Shown here one piece after another: positions 1 through 8,109 of a stretch of DNA of 64,000 nt. Position 1 is the first letter of the stretch; each line of letters starts with the position of its first letter. The position numbers were made by a program, and so were the translations under genes. A model generated the notes under the pieces. It made no database searches, had not been told where the DNA came from, and was given only the letters and a program-made list of their open reading frames with translations. The DNA lies in assembly GCF_001442615.1 (NCBI RefSeq), contig NZ_LMXN01000011.1, forward strand, positions 1-64,000, in the 5' to 3' direction. This DNA is from Algoriphagus resistens (GTDB lineage Bacteria > Bacteroidota > Bacteroidia > Cytophagales > Cyclobacteriaceae).

Positions 1-249
1 GGGTTTGCCTGGTTAAAAGAGGTGAATAGCCAATCATTACAGGCATCTATCAGAAACTTGGATACTGCTTACAAGAATTTATTAACAAGCAGAATAGGTT
101 CCCAAGACTTAAATCAAAGTACGGTAAGCAAAGGGAGCGAAAAATCTAAAGTCAGGTTTCCATCTACTTTTACTACAGCATACCCAAAAGCTACTCTTGA
201 GATTATCACACCAAAGAATATTGAGGGGGGGATAGAATTTGAGCTATAG
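1..249 (+). pseudogene. Remnant of an IS200/IS605-family TnpB, frameshifted
   Basis: The frame is open from the first base, so the 5' end lies outside the window. Its start (FAWLKEVNSQSLQASIRNLD) matches the N-terminal helix-turn-helix region of TnpB/OrfB proteins, which read like WLKEVnSQsLQqslrnLDtAyknFF. The next expected block, (F)PRLKSKYGKQ, is not in this frame but is found in frame 3 from position 93 (NRFPRLKSKYGKQ). The reading then fits again in frame 1 (VRFPSTF). This means two compensating frameshifts, followed by a stop about 80 residues in, whereas intact TnpB proteins are usually 350-400 residues. The catalytic RuvC-like part is absent. The family call is by eye from motif resemblance; a short hypothetical protein is the alternative. 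Confidence 0.55.
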
Positions 250-278
250 ATTTTCACACCACGACTGACAGCCTGTCA

Positions 279-325
279 CCCTTAAAAGCCAAATAATTAA
301 TTGTCATTTGGCTTTTAAGGGTTTT
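279..325 (+). terminator. Strong terminator hairpin
   Basis: A perfect 16-bp stem (279-294 paired with 306-321) with an 11-nt loop is followed by TTTT. The arm is CCCTTAAAAGCCAAAT. It lies just after the TnpB remnant and isolates it from the arginine operon. Confidence 0.75.
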
Positions 326-401
326 ATGTTTCACTATTCCAACAACATTGTACGAATCAGCGAAATATCCTCTTTCGGTACGAAGGTTGTTTAAAATGTG
401 T

Positions 402-422
402 CAGGTTAAATAGTTAAACCTG
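402..422. promoter_or_regulatory. Imperfect 21-bp inverted repeat upstream of argB
   Basis: CAGGTTAAA-TAG-TTAAACCTG reads as an inverted repeat with arms CAGGTT/AACCTG and an inner AA/TT broken by one mismatch. It is about 120 bp before argB in a 220-bp spacer with no gene. It could be an operator of the arginine operon. It does not resemble the classical ArgR box, and no regulator gene is nearby. Confidence 0.3.
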
Positions 423-542
423 TATTTATCAAGTTTTCAACATTTAAAAACTGTAATTCAATTCTGATTTGTTCTTATTTCTGACAGTCCATAAGGGAAA
501 GTCGGGTTAGGAAAAAATCAATTTATTATAAAAATAACAAAA

Positions 543-1355
543 ATGTCTAAGCAAAGAATTCTCATCAAATATGGTGGGAATGCGATGATCAACCCCCGGT
601 TGCAACAGGAAATTGCGACACAGATTTTGAAACTTCAAGAAGTGGGAATTGAAGTTATCATGGTGCACGGAGGTGGGCCGTTTATCAATAAAGCACTAGA
701 AAAAGCAGCCATCAAATCGCAATTTGTAGATGGCCTCAGGGTCACAGAAGCAATAGCTTTTGCAGAAATCCAAAAAGCACTGGTCGGAGAAGTGAATGCC
801 AACTTAATATCCGTGCTTAATCAAAATAAATTAAAGGCCATCGGTCTATCCGGGAAGGATGCAGGGATGGTTCAGGCAAAAAAGTATCTTCACAAACAAG
901 CTGATGGAAGTAGTGTTGATCTAGGTTTGGTAGGAGACATTACGACTATAGATAATCGACTGATCAATTTGCTTTGCGAAGCAGGATATGTGCCTGTGGT
1001 CGCATGTGTGGCTGATGGAGCAGACGGAACTTCTTATAATATCAATGCTGACACTTTTGCAGGGAAACTTGCAGCGGCAGTGAATGCCGACCAGCTCATC
1101 GTATTGACAGATGTAGATGGCCTTTTTCTCAATTATCCAGATCCTGATTCGATTATTCACGAGCTTAATGAAAGCTCCGTCAAAGGACACATGGATACCA
1201 CAATTCAAGGAGGGATGATCCCGAAAATCCAGTCCTGTATGCTGGCGTTGAATGAAGGAGTCAAAAAAGCAATCATCCTCAATGGTACAAAACCAGCGCA
1301 GATTTCTGAATACGTAATCGAAAACAAAAAAATTGGAACCACTTTGACTTTATAA
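543..1355 (+). CDS. argB: Acetylglutamate kinase
   Basis: Phosphorylates N-acetylglutamate with ATP, the second step of arginine synthesis in the cytoplasm. The amino-acid kinase fold is clear: KYGGNAM at residues 9-15 (phosphate-binding K-GGN), VHGGGP at 41-46, a central LVGDI and NADTFAGKLA block, and GGMIPKIQSC near residue 225, which contains the conserved lysine of the family. The length of 270 residues is normal. It is the first gene of a tight operon, with 5 nt to argD. Bacteroidota often use succinylated intermediates in this pathway; the sequence alone does not tell acetyl from succinyl specificity, but argJ downstream favours acetyl. Confidence 0.95.
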   Translation: MSKQRILIKYGGNAMINPRLQQEIATQILKLQEVGIEVIMVHGGGPFINKALEKAAIKSQFVDGLRVTEAIAFAEIQKALVGEVNANLISVLNQNKLKAIGLSGKDAGMVQAKKYLHKQADGSSVDLGLVGDITTIDNRLINLLCEAGYVPVVACVADGADGTSYNINADTFAGKLAAAVNADQLIVLTDVDGLFLNYPDPDSIIHELNESSVKGHMDTTIQGGMIPKIQSCMLALNEGVKKAIILNGTKPAQISEYVIENKKIGTTLTL

Positions 1356-1360
1356 AAACT

Positions 1361-2554
1361 ATGACAAATCAAGATTTATATACCAAAGACAAAGAGAATT
1401 ACCTTCCGACTTTTAACCGCTTTCCTTTAGCCTTTATCAAAGGCAAAGGAAGCAGACTCTGGGATGCGGATGGTAAGGAATACATAGATTTATTGGCTGG
1501 AATTGCCGTAAACAATGTTGGACACTGCCATCCAAAAGTTGTAAAGGCGCTTCAGGAGCAAGCTGCTCAGTTAATGCATATTTCCAATTTCTTCGTAAGT
1601 CCTCAACAGGTGGCACTAAGTGAATTGCTGGTGAAAATCTCTGGTTTAGACCGGGTTTTCCTAACCAATAGCGGTGCTGAATCTGTGGAAGGAGCGATTA
1701 AGATTGCCCGACGCTATGCTCATAAACATGGTAAAGGAGGAAAAATTATTTCTATGCACAATTCATTTCACGGAAGGACTTTGGCCACTATAGCAACAGG
1801 TCAGGAGAAATATCAGCAGGGATTTGGCCCTATACCAACAGGATTTGCCCAAGTTCCTTTTAATGACCTTACGGCGGTGCAAACTGCAATTGACGAGGAT
1901 ACGGCAGCGGTGATCGTGGAGCCGATCCAAGGGGAAGGAGGAATAGTTCCTGCAGAAAAGGCTTATTTGGAAGGGCTGAGAAAGCTTTGTGACGAGAAAA
2001 GTGTTTTGTTGATTTTTGATGAAATACAATGTGGCATTGGCCGTACTGGAAAATGGTTTGCAAAAGATCATTTCGGAGTGCAGCCTGATATTATGACGTT
2101 GGCCAAAGGCCTGGGTGGCGGAGCACCGATCGGCGCTGTGCTTTGCAATGAAAAAGTGGCCAGCGCTATTGAGTTTGGTGATCACGGAACGACTTTCGGC
2201 GGAAATCCGCTGGTGGCAGCATCGGCGATAGCGACTATTGAAGTAATCAATGAGGAGCAACTCTGCAAAAGAGCAACCGAAACAAGCGAGTGGCTGAGAG
2301 GTAAATTGGCAGAGCTGATACTAAAGCATGATGAACTAGAATCCGTAAGAGGCATGGGGTTGATGCTTGGGATAAAAATGAAATCTGAAGCCAAGCCTAT
2401 TGTATTGCGTTTGCTGGAAGAAGGAATCGTGGCAAATGCAACTGCGGTAAATATTCTGAGACTGGTGCCAGCACTGAATATCAGCAGAGACGAGTTGAAT
2501 ATTTTCCTCGAAAAGCTTGATGAAATCTTGATAGAAACCAAAGTGACCGCCTGA
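1361..2554 (+). CDS. argD: Acetylornithine aminotransferase
   Basis: PLP-dependent class III aminotransferase of 397 residues that converts N-acetylglutamate semialdehyde and glutamate to N-acetylornithine. Visible marks are NSGAESVEGAIK (103-114) for phosphate binding, the LLIFDEIQ block with Asp220, and LAKGLGGG with the Schiff-base lysine at 249. The TFGGNPL motif near residue 277 is typical of the family. It lies 5 nt after argB and 1 nt before argC, consistent with translational coupling. A dual role in lysine synthesis or use of succinylornithine cannot be excluded. Confidence 0.93.
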   Translation: MTNQDLYTKDKENYLPTFNRFPLAFIKGKGSRLWDADGKEYIDLLAGIAVNNVGHCHPKVVKALQEQAAQLMHISNFFVSPQQVALSELLVKISGLDRVFLTNSGAESVEGAIKIARRYAHKHGKGGKIISMHNSFHGRTLATIATGQEKYQQGFGPIPTGFAQVPFNDLTAVQTAIDEDTAAVIVEPIQGEGGIVPAEKAYLEGLRKLCDEKSVLLIFDEIQCGIGRTGKWFAKDHFGVQPDIMTLAKGLGGGAPIGAVLCNEKVASAIEFGDHGTTFGGNPLVAASAIATIEVINEEQLCKRATETSEWLRGKLAELILKHDELESVRGMGLMLGIKMKSEAKPIVLRLLEEGIVANATAVNILRLVPALNISRDELNIFLEKLDEILIETKVTA

Positions 2555-2555
2555 T

Positions 2556-3599
2556 ATGAGCAATCAAAAAATAAAAGTAGCCATAGTCGGGGCCTCTGGA
2601 TTTACAGGTTCTGAATTGGCAAGATTACTTCTCAATCACGAAGAAGTTTCGATAGAAATGATTACTTCTGAGTCGCATGTAGGCAAGCCGTTTTCGGAGT
2701 TGCATCCGCAGTTTTTTGATAGGCTGGACATTCCCTTAGTGAGTGCGGATGAAGTGGAGAAGATAAAACCAGCAGTTATTTTCTTGGCTCTTCCACATGG
2801 GGTTTCCATGGATTTTGTAGCTAAATGGAAGGATACTGGAGCGAAAATCATCGATTTGTCAGGTGATTTTAGGCTTTCTTCAAAGGAAGTCTATGAAGAA
2901 TGGTATGACAAAAAGCATTCGTATCCTGAAGGATTTGAAACGGCTATTTATGGGTTACCAGAGCTTTTTGCTGAGCAAATCAAGAAAGCAACTTTAGTTG
3001 CAAATCCAGGATGCTATCCTACTGCTTCTATTTTAAGTATGGCACCGCTTTTTGCTAAGCGGCTCGTGCAAGAGAAGTCTTTGATTATAGATGCGAAGTC
3101 AGGACTGACTGGAGCAGGCATAAAAGCCAATGCCACAACTCATTTTTCCAATGTAAATGAGAATTTCAAAGCATATGGAATAGCGGGACATCGGCATACC
3201 ATTGAGATAGAGGAGCAACTTGGTGCTTTGACAGGAAGCCAGGCGATAGTTCAGTTTACCCCGCATCTACTTCCTGTGGACAGGGGGATTTTGGTGACTG
3301 CTTATGCCAAGGTAAACCAAGATATGAATCAGGAGAAATTGACTCAGATCTATAAGGATTTTTATCAGAACAAGCCTTTTGTCAGGTTAAGAAATCAAGC
3401 TCCGGGAATCAAGGATGTACGCGGAAGTCATTTCTGTGATGTTTTCCCGGTGTGGGATGAAAGGACGGAACGTGTGATTGTGATCTCTGTAATAGATAAC
3501 TTGCTCAAAGGCGCGGCAAGTCAGGCGGTTCACAATATGAACTTAATGTTCGGTTTGACCGAATCGGAAGGGTTAAGCCAAGTGCCATTAAAACCATAA
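2556..3599 (+). CDS. argC: N-acetyl-gamma-glutamyl-phosphate reductase
   Basis: NADPH-dependent reductase that makes N-acetylglutamate semialdehyde from the ArgB product. The Rossmann motif GASGFTGSE is at residues 12-20, and the catalytic cysteine is in ANPGCYPT (Cys153). LPHG (79-82), DLSGDFR and AGHRH match the family. The 347 residues are the normal length of the long-type ArgC. It sits third in the operon, 1 nt after argD and 10 nt before argJ. Confidence 0.95.
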   Translation: MSNQKIKVAIVGASGFTGSELARLLLNHEEVSIEMITSESHVGKPFSELHPQFFDRLDIPLVSADEVEKIKPAVIFLALPHGVSMDFVAKWKDTGAKIIDLSGDFRLSSKEVYEEWYDKKHSYPEGFETAIYGLPELFAEQIKKATLVANPGCYPTASILSMAPLFAKRLVQEKSLIIDAKSGLTGAGIKANATTHFSNVNENFKAYGIAGHRHTIEIEEQLGALTGSQAIVQFTPHLLPVDRGILVTAYAKVNQDMNQEKLTQIYKDFYQNKPFVRLRNQAPGIKDVRGSHFCDVFPVWDERTERVIVISVIDNLLKGAASQAVHNMNLMFGLTESEGLSQVPLKP

Positions 3600-3609
3600 T
3601 TAGAAAAAA

Positions 3610-4821
3610 ATGATTAAAAATATTACAAACGTCCGCGGCATCAAATGCTGGGGTGCACATACAGGGGTGAAGTCCATGAAAAGGGATTTGGCCATAATAT
3701 ACTCAGAAGTACCAGCGGCGGCAGCGGGTACATTGACCCAAAATAAAGTGCGTGCCGAGCCGATCAAAATCTCAGAAAGGAATCTTGCTAACAATAGAGC
3801 GCAGGTCATTATCTGCAACGCGGGAAATGCGAATGCGTGTACAGGAGATCAAGGCAAAGAGGGCGCTGAAGCGATGGTGAGAACGACCGCGCAGATGTTG
3901 GAAATCGCTGAAGATGATGTCATTGTAGCTTCTACTGGTATTATAGGAGTGGAGTTTCCCACAGAAGATGTAGTTGAAGGGTTGAAAGTAAATATTCCCA
4001 AGCTAAGTAACGAACTGAAGGCTGGATCATTCGTTGCCAATGCTATTTTGACGACTGACACGTTTGCAAAAGAAGGATTCGTAGAATTTGAGTATGAAGG
4101 AGTCAAGGTGAATATGGGTGGAGTGGCCAAAGGCTCAGGAATGATCCATCCAAATATGGCAACCATGCTGGCTTTTGTAGTGACTGATTTCCACATTGAT
4201 GAGAAATTGTTGCAGGAAGCAGTTAGTTACTGTGTGGATCGTTCATTTAATATGATCACTGTAGATGGTGATACTTCTACCAACGATATGGTGGCCGTGA
4301 TGGCAAATGGATTGGCTGGAAATAGGAAAGTCAATAGCAAAGAAGATCCTGGGTACGAGGTGTTTCTGGAAAAGCTTTTGGAGATCTTGACTCATCTGGC
4401 GAAACTGATCGTTTCGGATGGAGAGGGAGCTTCTAAATTTATAGAATATAAAGTGACCAATGCGCGCACTGAAGCCATCGCCAGAACGCTTGTTCGTGCG
4501 ATATCGGATTCTACCTTGGTGAAAACAGCCATGTTTGGACGTGATCCCAACTGGGGAAGGATCATTGCTGCGGCCGGAAACGCCGGAGTGCCATTTAACT
4601 ATAGAAAAGTAAACTTATTTATCGGGGACCAAAATCATTTGGTGCAGGTTCTTGATAAGGGAAATCCTGTGGAATTTGAGAAATCCTACATGAAAAAACT
4701 TCTTCGGGAGTCTCATATTAAGGTATTACTCGAACTGAACACCGGCGAGGAAGAAGGCGTAGGTTGGGGGTCTGATCTGACGACGGATTACGTGATGTTC
4801 AATTCGGTTTATACGACCTAG
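3610..4821 (+). CDS. argJ: Glutamate N-acetyltransferase / ornithine acetyltransferase
   Basis: ArgJ transfers the acetyl group from N-acetylornithine to glutamate, which closes the acetyl cycle and yields ornithine. It is a Ntn-type enzyme that cuts itself; the cleavage and nucleophile site is visible as HPNMATML, with Thr185, and the oxyanion-hole Thr-Gly lies in STGIIG (108-113). The 403 residues are standard. As the last gene of the operon it is followed by a terminator. No acetylglutamate synthase (argA) or deacetylase (argE) is present here, as expected if recycling is used. Whether it also has the acetyl-CoA activity cannot be read from sequence. Confidence 0.94.
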   Translation: MIKNITNVRGIKCWGAHTGVKSMKRDLAIIYSEVPAAAAGTLTQNKVRAEPIKISERNLANNRAQVIICNAGNANACTGDQGKEGAEAMVRTTAQMLEIAEDDVIVASTGIIGVEFPTEDVVEGLKVNIPKLSNELKAGSFVANAILTTDTFAKEGFVEFEYEGVKVNMGGVAKGSGMIHPNMATMLAFVVTDFHIDEKLLQEAVSYCVDRSFNMITVDGDTSTNDMVAVMANGLAGNRKVNSKEDPGYEVFLEKLLEILTHLAKLIVSDGEGASKFIEYKVTNARTEAIARTLVRAISDSTLVKTAMFGRDPNWGRIIAAAGNAGVPFNYRKVNLFIGDQNHLVQVLDKGNPVEFEKSYMKKLLRESHIKVLLELNTGEEEGVGWGSDLTTDYVMFNSVYTT

Positions 4822-4848
4822 CCGACTTGGTTTTTATGTCAAATTATT

Positions 4849-4879
4849 ATCCTGCTTCTCTTGAAGCAGGATTTTTTTT
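4849..4879 (+). terminator. Terminator of the arg operon
   Basis: A 10-bp stem (ATCCTGCTTC, 4849-4858, with 4863-4872) and a TCTT loop are followed by a run of eight T. It lies 28 nt after the argJ stop and faces the convergent Uma2-like gene. Confidence 0.85.
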
Positions 4880-4928
4880 ATCCCGATAAATTTATTTTCT
4901 GGCTACAACCAATACTATGAAACTGAAA

Positions 4929-5537
4929 TCAATCTATCTTCCCAAAAAACTCCTCCAGATCCAGTTCAAAACCTACAATTACTTCTGATGTAATGATGTC
5001 ACCGTGTGAAAAAAGTCGGGAAGGCTGATACTTTCCGTCAATCAGTTTATAGATGAGCAACGTTTCTTCGTAAGGATGAATAATCCAATATTCCTGGACA
5101 GCGGATTCCTCATAAACTTCATATTTGCTGCTTAGCTCTTTCTTATTATTTCCAGGAGAAAGTACTTCAACAATTAGGTCCGGGGCTCCAACACATCCGG
5201 CATCATCCAATTTTGACCGGTCACAAACTACACAGATATCCGGCTGAACTACCGTAAAGATTTCTTCATTCCTTCTTGACTTTACTGGCAATCGCACGTC
5301 AAAAGGGGCAATGAATGCTTCACATGATTTACTATCAAGGAAATTTAAAAGTTTTGCTCCTAGTTGTAAAACAATTTGTTGATGCTTTCTTTTAGGAGCT
5401 GCAGCTGCAGACCGAAATACCTTTCCCTTGATGAGTTCGACCATTTCATCGATCTCCCAAGTCAGATAATCCGCATAAGAATATTTTCCATATTCTGTAA
5501 ATGGCTCTTTTACAAGGGGTTTGTCTTCATGATCCAT
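4929..5537 (-). CDS. Uma2 family (DUF820) PD-(D/E)XK nuclease-like protein
   Basis: 202 residues with the Uma2 fold signature: an N-terminal YSYADYLTW segment, QPDICVVCD near residue 120 with the metal-binding Asp, then PDLIVEVLSPGN with the Glu, and a lysine in KKELSSKYEVYEE. The family belongs to the restriction-endonuclease-like superfamily. Its role is poorly known; members are abundant in cyanobacteria and Bacteroidota and often travel horizontally. It stands alone between the arg terminator and the hydroxyproline genes, with no toxin, antitoxin or methylase partner beside it. Confidence 0.8.
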   Translation of the reverse strand: MDHEDKPLVKEPFTEYGKYSYADYLTWEIDEMVELIKGKVFRSAAAAPKRKHQQIVLQLGAKLLNFLDSKSCEAFIAPFDVRLPVKSRRNEEIFTVVQPDICVVCDRSKLDDAGCVGAPDLIVEVLSPGNNKKELSSKYEVYEESAVQEYWIIHPYEETLLIYKLIDGKYQPSRLFSHGDIITSEVIVGFELDLEEFFGKID

Positions 5538-5607
5538 GCTGGTAATTTACTGAAATTGCGCAGGAAAAATATATAAAGTCGTTTGAGATTTTCAAAATTC
5601 AACCGGC

Positions 5608-6855
5608 TCACATGTATCGGTCAACTTCAAAACCCTTCAGTTCCAAAGCTGTATCCTTTTGCTGATGCAATTCACTGATGATTTTACCTGAGGCGGGAGC
5701 TAGGCTGATGCCCATCATAGAATGCCCGCTATTTACCAGCAGGTTGGAATATCCCGGGGCAAAACCAATGTAAGGAAGCCCATCAGGGGAGCACGGTCTC
5801 AGACCTTTCCAGATTTCGGTTTCTTGTGGGAATTTCGCTTCAAAATCAGGATAATATCTGTTGATTGCTTCAAAAATCCCTTTTACCCGATTCAGGTTTA
5901 TTTTTTGGTTTGTACCGGCGATTTCCATGGTTCCTCCGAAGCGGATTTGCCTGCCATATGGACTCACGGCAACTTTCATTTCAGTCAAAATCGATGATTG
6001 TTTGATTTCAGGCTTATTTTCCTGTAAAAAGGAATATCCTTTTCCACCCATCATCGGAAGATTGAAGCCCAATAGACTTGCCAATTCCCCTGACCAAGAA
6101 CCCCCGCATAGAATTACTTTGTCTACGTCAATTTTTCCAGCATCAGTAATCGCAGCATTCACCTTCTCTCCTTTTTTTTCAAATCCCATCACCTTCGTAT
6201 TGGGAAGGAACTTTACACCTTTGTCTTCCAAATAGCTTTTTAGAAAACCATATAACTTCCCCGGATCCAAATGTGCATCACCTGGAAAGCGAACTGCGCC
6301 ACGTGCTTTCACTTCCAGGTTTGGCTCAAAGGTGCGGATATCATCAGCATTCAGAACATCCGCCTGCAAGCCGTTTGCATTGGCGAGACGGGCAAATTCA
6401 ATTTCTTCTTTTTCAACTGCTTCAGTCTGGTAGATCATCATCAATCCCTTTTCCTGCAGTCCGATCGCAGATTCAGGATGTTCATCCCTGAATTCCTGGT
6501 ACAATGCTTTACTGAGTAAACTCAGATTCTTTAATATTGGAACACTTCGCTGTACATGAGTAGGGTTGGCAGCTTTATAGAATTGATAACACCATTTTAT
6601 AAGTTTGGCATCTACTCGAGGATGGATATAAAATGGGCTTTTCGAAGAGAACATCCAAGAAATTCCCTTGCTGATCATGCCTGGAGCAGCCAAAGGGATA
6701 ATGTGGCTGGGTACAATCATTCCTGCATTGCCCGTGGAGCAATTTACCAGCATATCACCTTGATCGATTACCTGTACTTCTATTCCTTCTTTCTGAAGGA
6801 AGTATGCGGAAAATAAGCCTATTACTCCTCCGCCGATGATGAGAGTTGGTTTCAT
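5608..6855 (-). CDS. FAD-dependent D-amino-acid (D-hydroxyproline) oxidase/dehydrogenase
   Basis: 415 residues of the DAO/DadA family. The FAD-binding start is IIGGGVIGLFSAYFLQ (6-21) and the C-terminal FAD-contact region is SGHSMMGISLAPASGK. In general DadA enzymes oxidise D-amino acids. The neighbouring 4-hydroxyproline epimerase, deaminase and semialdehyde dehydrogenase suggest the substrate is cis-4-hydroxy-D-proline, giving 1-pyrroline-4-hydroxy-2-carboxylate. Last gene of the minus-strand set, 82 nt after the epimerase. The substrate is inferred from context; D-alanine or another D-amino acid remains possible. Confidence 0.85.
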   Translation of the reverse strand: MKPTLIIGGGVIGLFSAYFLQKEGIEVQVIDQGDMLVNCSTGNAGMIVPSHIIPLAAPGMISKGISWMFSSKSPFYIHPRVDAKLIKWCYQFYKAANPTHVQRSVPILKNLSLLSKALYQEFRDEHPESAIGLQEKGLMMIYQTEAVEKEEIEFARLANANGLQADVLNADDIRTFEPNLEVKARGAVRFPGDAHLDPGKLYGFLKSYLEDKGVKFLPNTKVMGFEKKGEKVNAAITDAGKIDVDKVILCGGSWSGELASLLGFNLPMMGGKGYSFLQENKPEIKQSSILTEMKVAVSPYGRQIRFGGTMEIAGTNQKINLNRVKGIFEAINRYYPDFEAKFPQETEIWKGLRPCSPDGLPYIGFAPGYSNLLVNSGHSMMGISLAPASGKIISELHQQKDTALELKGFEVDRYM

Positions 6856-6937
6856 TTTTAAGAATCAAGATTTTAGCGCCTAAAGACAAGATATAGAGGA
6901 AGAACATACTTGGTTCTTGACTCTTTGCTCTTTCTTC

Positions 6938-7942
6938 TTAGATGACTTGGAATCCATGTACATATGGGTCATCCTCATCAAGGATTATAGTGTTATAGCC
7001 ATAGACTTTTGCCCAGCCTTCTATACTTGGAATAATTGCAGGACGGCCGGCAATCTCTGCCTCTTCCTCAATTCTTCCTATGAATTTGGAGCCTATAAAG
7101 CTTTCGTGAACAAAATCTTGGCCTGGTTTCAAAAGACCTTTGGCATACCATTGCGCCAGCCTGGCAGAAGTTCCAGTACCACATGGTGAACGGTCAATAG
7201 CCTTATCACCGTAGAATACTGCATTTCTTGCAGTACTGGTGGGATCCAAAGTTTTGCCCGTCCAAAGTATATGAGAAAGTCCTTTGATAGCGGGATGCTC
7301 CGGATGCACAAATTCAAATTTCTCGTTCATCTTCTTGCGAAGAGAACGAGCCATAGAGATTAATTGCTCCGCTTTGAAATGTTCCAATCCGGGGAAATTC
7401 TTCTGAGGATCTACAATACAATAGAAGTTCCCACCGTAGGAAACGTCCACCGTCAAAATCCCCAACTCCTCAAATTCGATTTCCAAACCTTCAGCTGCCA
7501 GAAAACTTTTGACATTCGTCAGCTTTACGGATTTGACCTTTTTTCCTTCTTGTTTGTATTCTACCAATACTAAGCCGGCTGGAGTTTCCAGTCTGAGTTT
7601 TCCGGGGATTTTTGGATAGATCAATCCCTCCTCAATAGCGATGGTCACCGTGCCAATCGTACCATGGCCACACATTGGCAAACATCCGCTGGTCTCGATA
7701 AAGAGTACCGCAACGTCATTTTCAGGATTGTGCGGGGGGAAAAGCAGGGAGCCAGACATCATGTCGTGACCCCGGGGTTCAAACATTAACCCCGTCCTGA
7801 TCCAATCAAAATTTTCTAAGAAATATTGGCGCTTTTCAAGCATATTTTTTCCTTGCAAGAAGGGAACTCCGCCAGAAACCACCCGCACAGGATTGCCGCA
7901 CGTATGTGCATCGATGCAGGAGAAAGTGTGTCTTGTTGACAT
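6938..7942 (-). CDS. 4-hydroxyproline 2-epimerase
   Basis: Proline racemase family, 334 residues. It interconverts trans-4-hydroxy-L-proline and cis-4-hydroxy-D-proline with two cysteines as acid and base. Both are present: Cys91 in PMCGHGTIG and Cys254 in SPCGTGTSA. This marks an epimerase/racemase and not the related trans-3-hydroxyproline dehydratase, which has Thr in place of one Cys. The neighbours favour hydroxyproline over proline as substrate. Gaps of 82 and 167 nt separate it from the flanking minus-strand genes, so it may have its own promoter. Confidence 0.9.
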   Translation of the reverse strand: MSTRHTFSCIDAHTCGNPVRVVSGGVPFLQGKNMLEKRQYFLENFDWIRTGLMFEPRGHDMMSGSLLFPPHNPENDVAVLFIETSGCLPMCGHGTIGTVTIAIEEGLIYPKIPGKLRLETPAGLVLVEYKQEGKKVKSVKLTNVKSFLAAEGLEIEFEELGILTVDVSYGGNFYCIVDPQKNFPGLEHFKAEQLISMARSLRKKMNEKFEFVHPEHPAIKGLSHILWTGKTLDPTSTARNAVFYGDKAIDRSPCGTGTSARLAQWYAKGLLKPGQDFVHESFIGSKFIGRIEEEAEIAGRPAIIPSIEGWAKVYGYNTIILDEDDPYVHGFQVI

Positions 7943-8109
7943 GAACTAATTTAAAATTGGAATTACTTGTCCGTCGTGGTGGATTGAACTATTGGAAAAT
8001 TAAGTTTTAGAGTTGCAAGGTGGTAAGATTTGAAAGTGGCTAAGCACTCACATTTAGCATTGAAAGATGGAGTTCAGCATATCTTAAATTACAAATCTGA
8101 AACCTATAT

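Noticed and set aside
1763..2260. Long minus-strand frames within argD and other genes
   Set aside because: They are antisense shadows of well-supported genes with no recognisable protein content.
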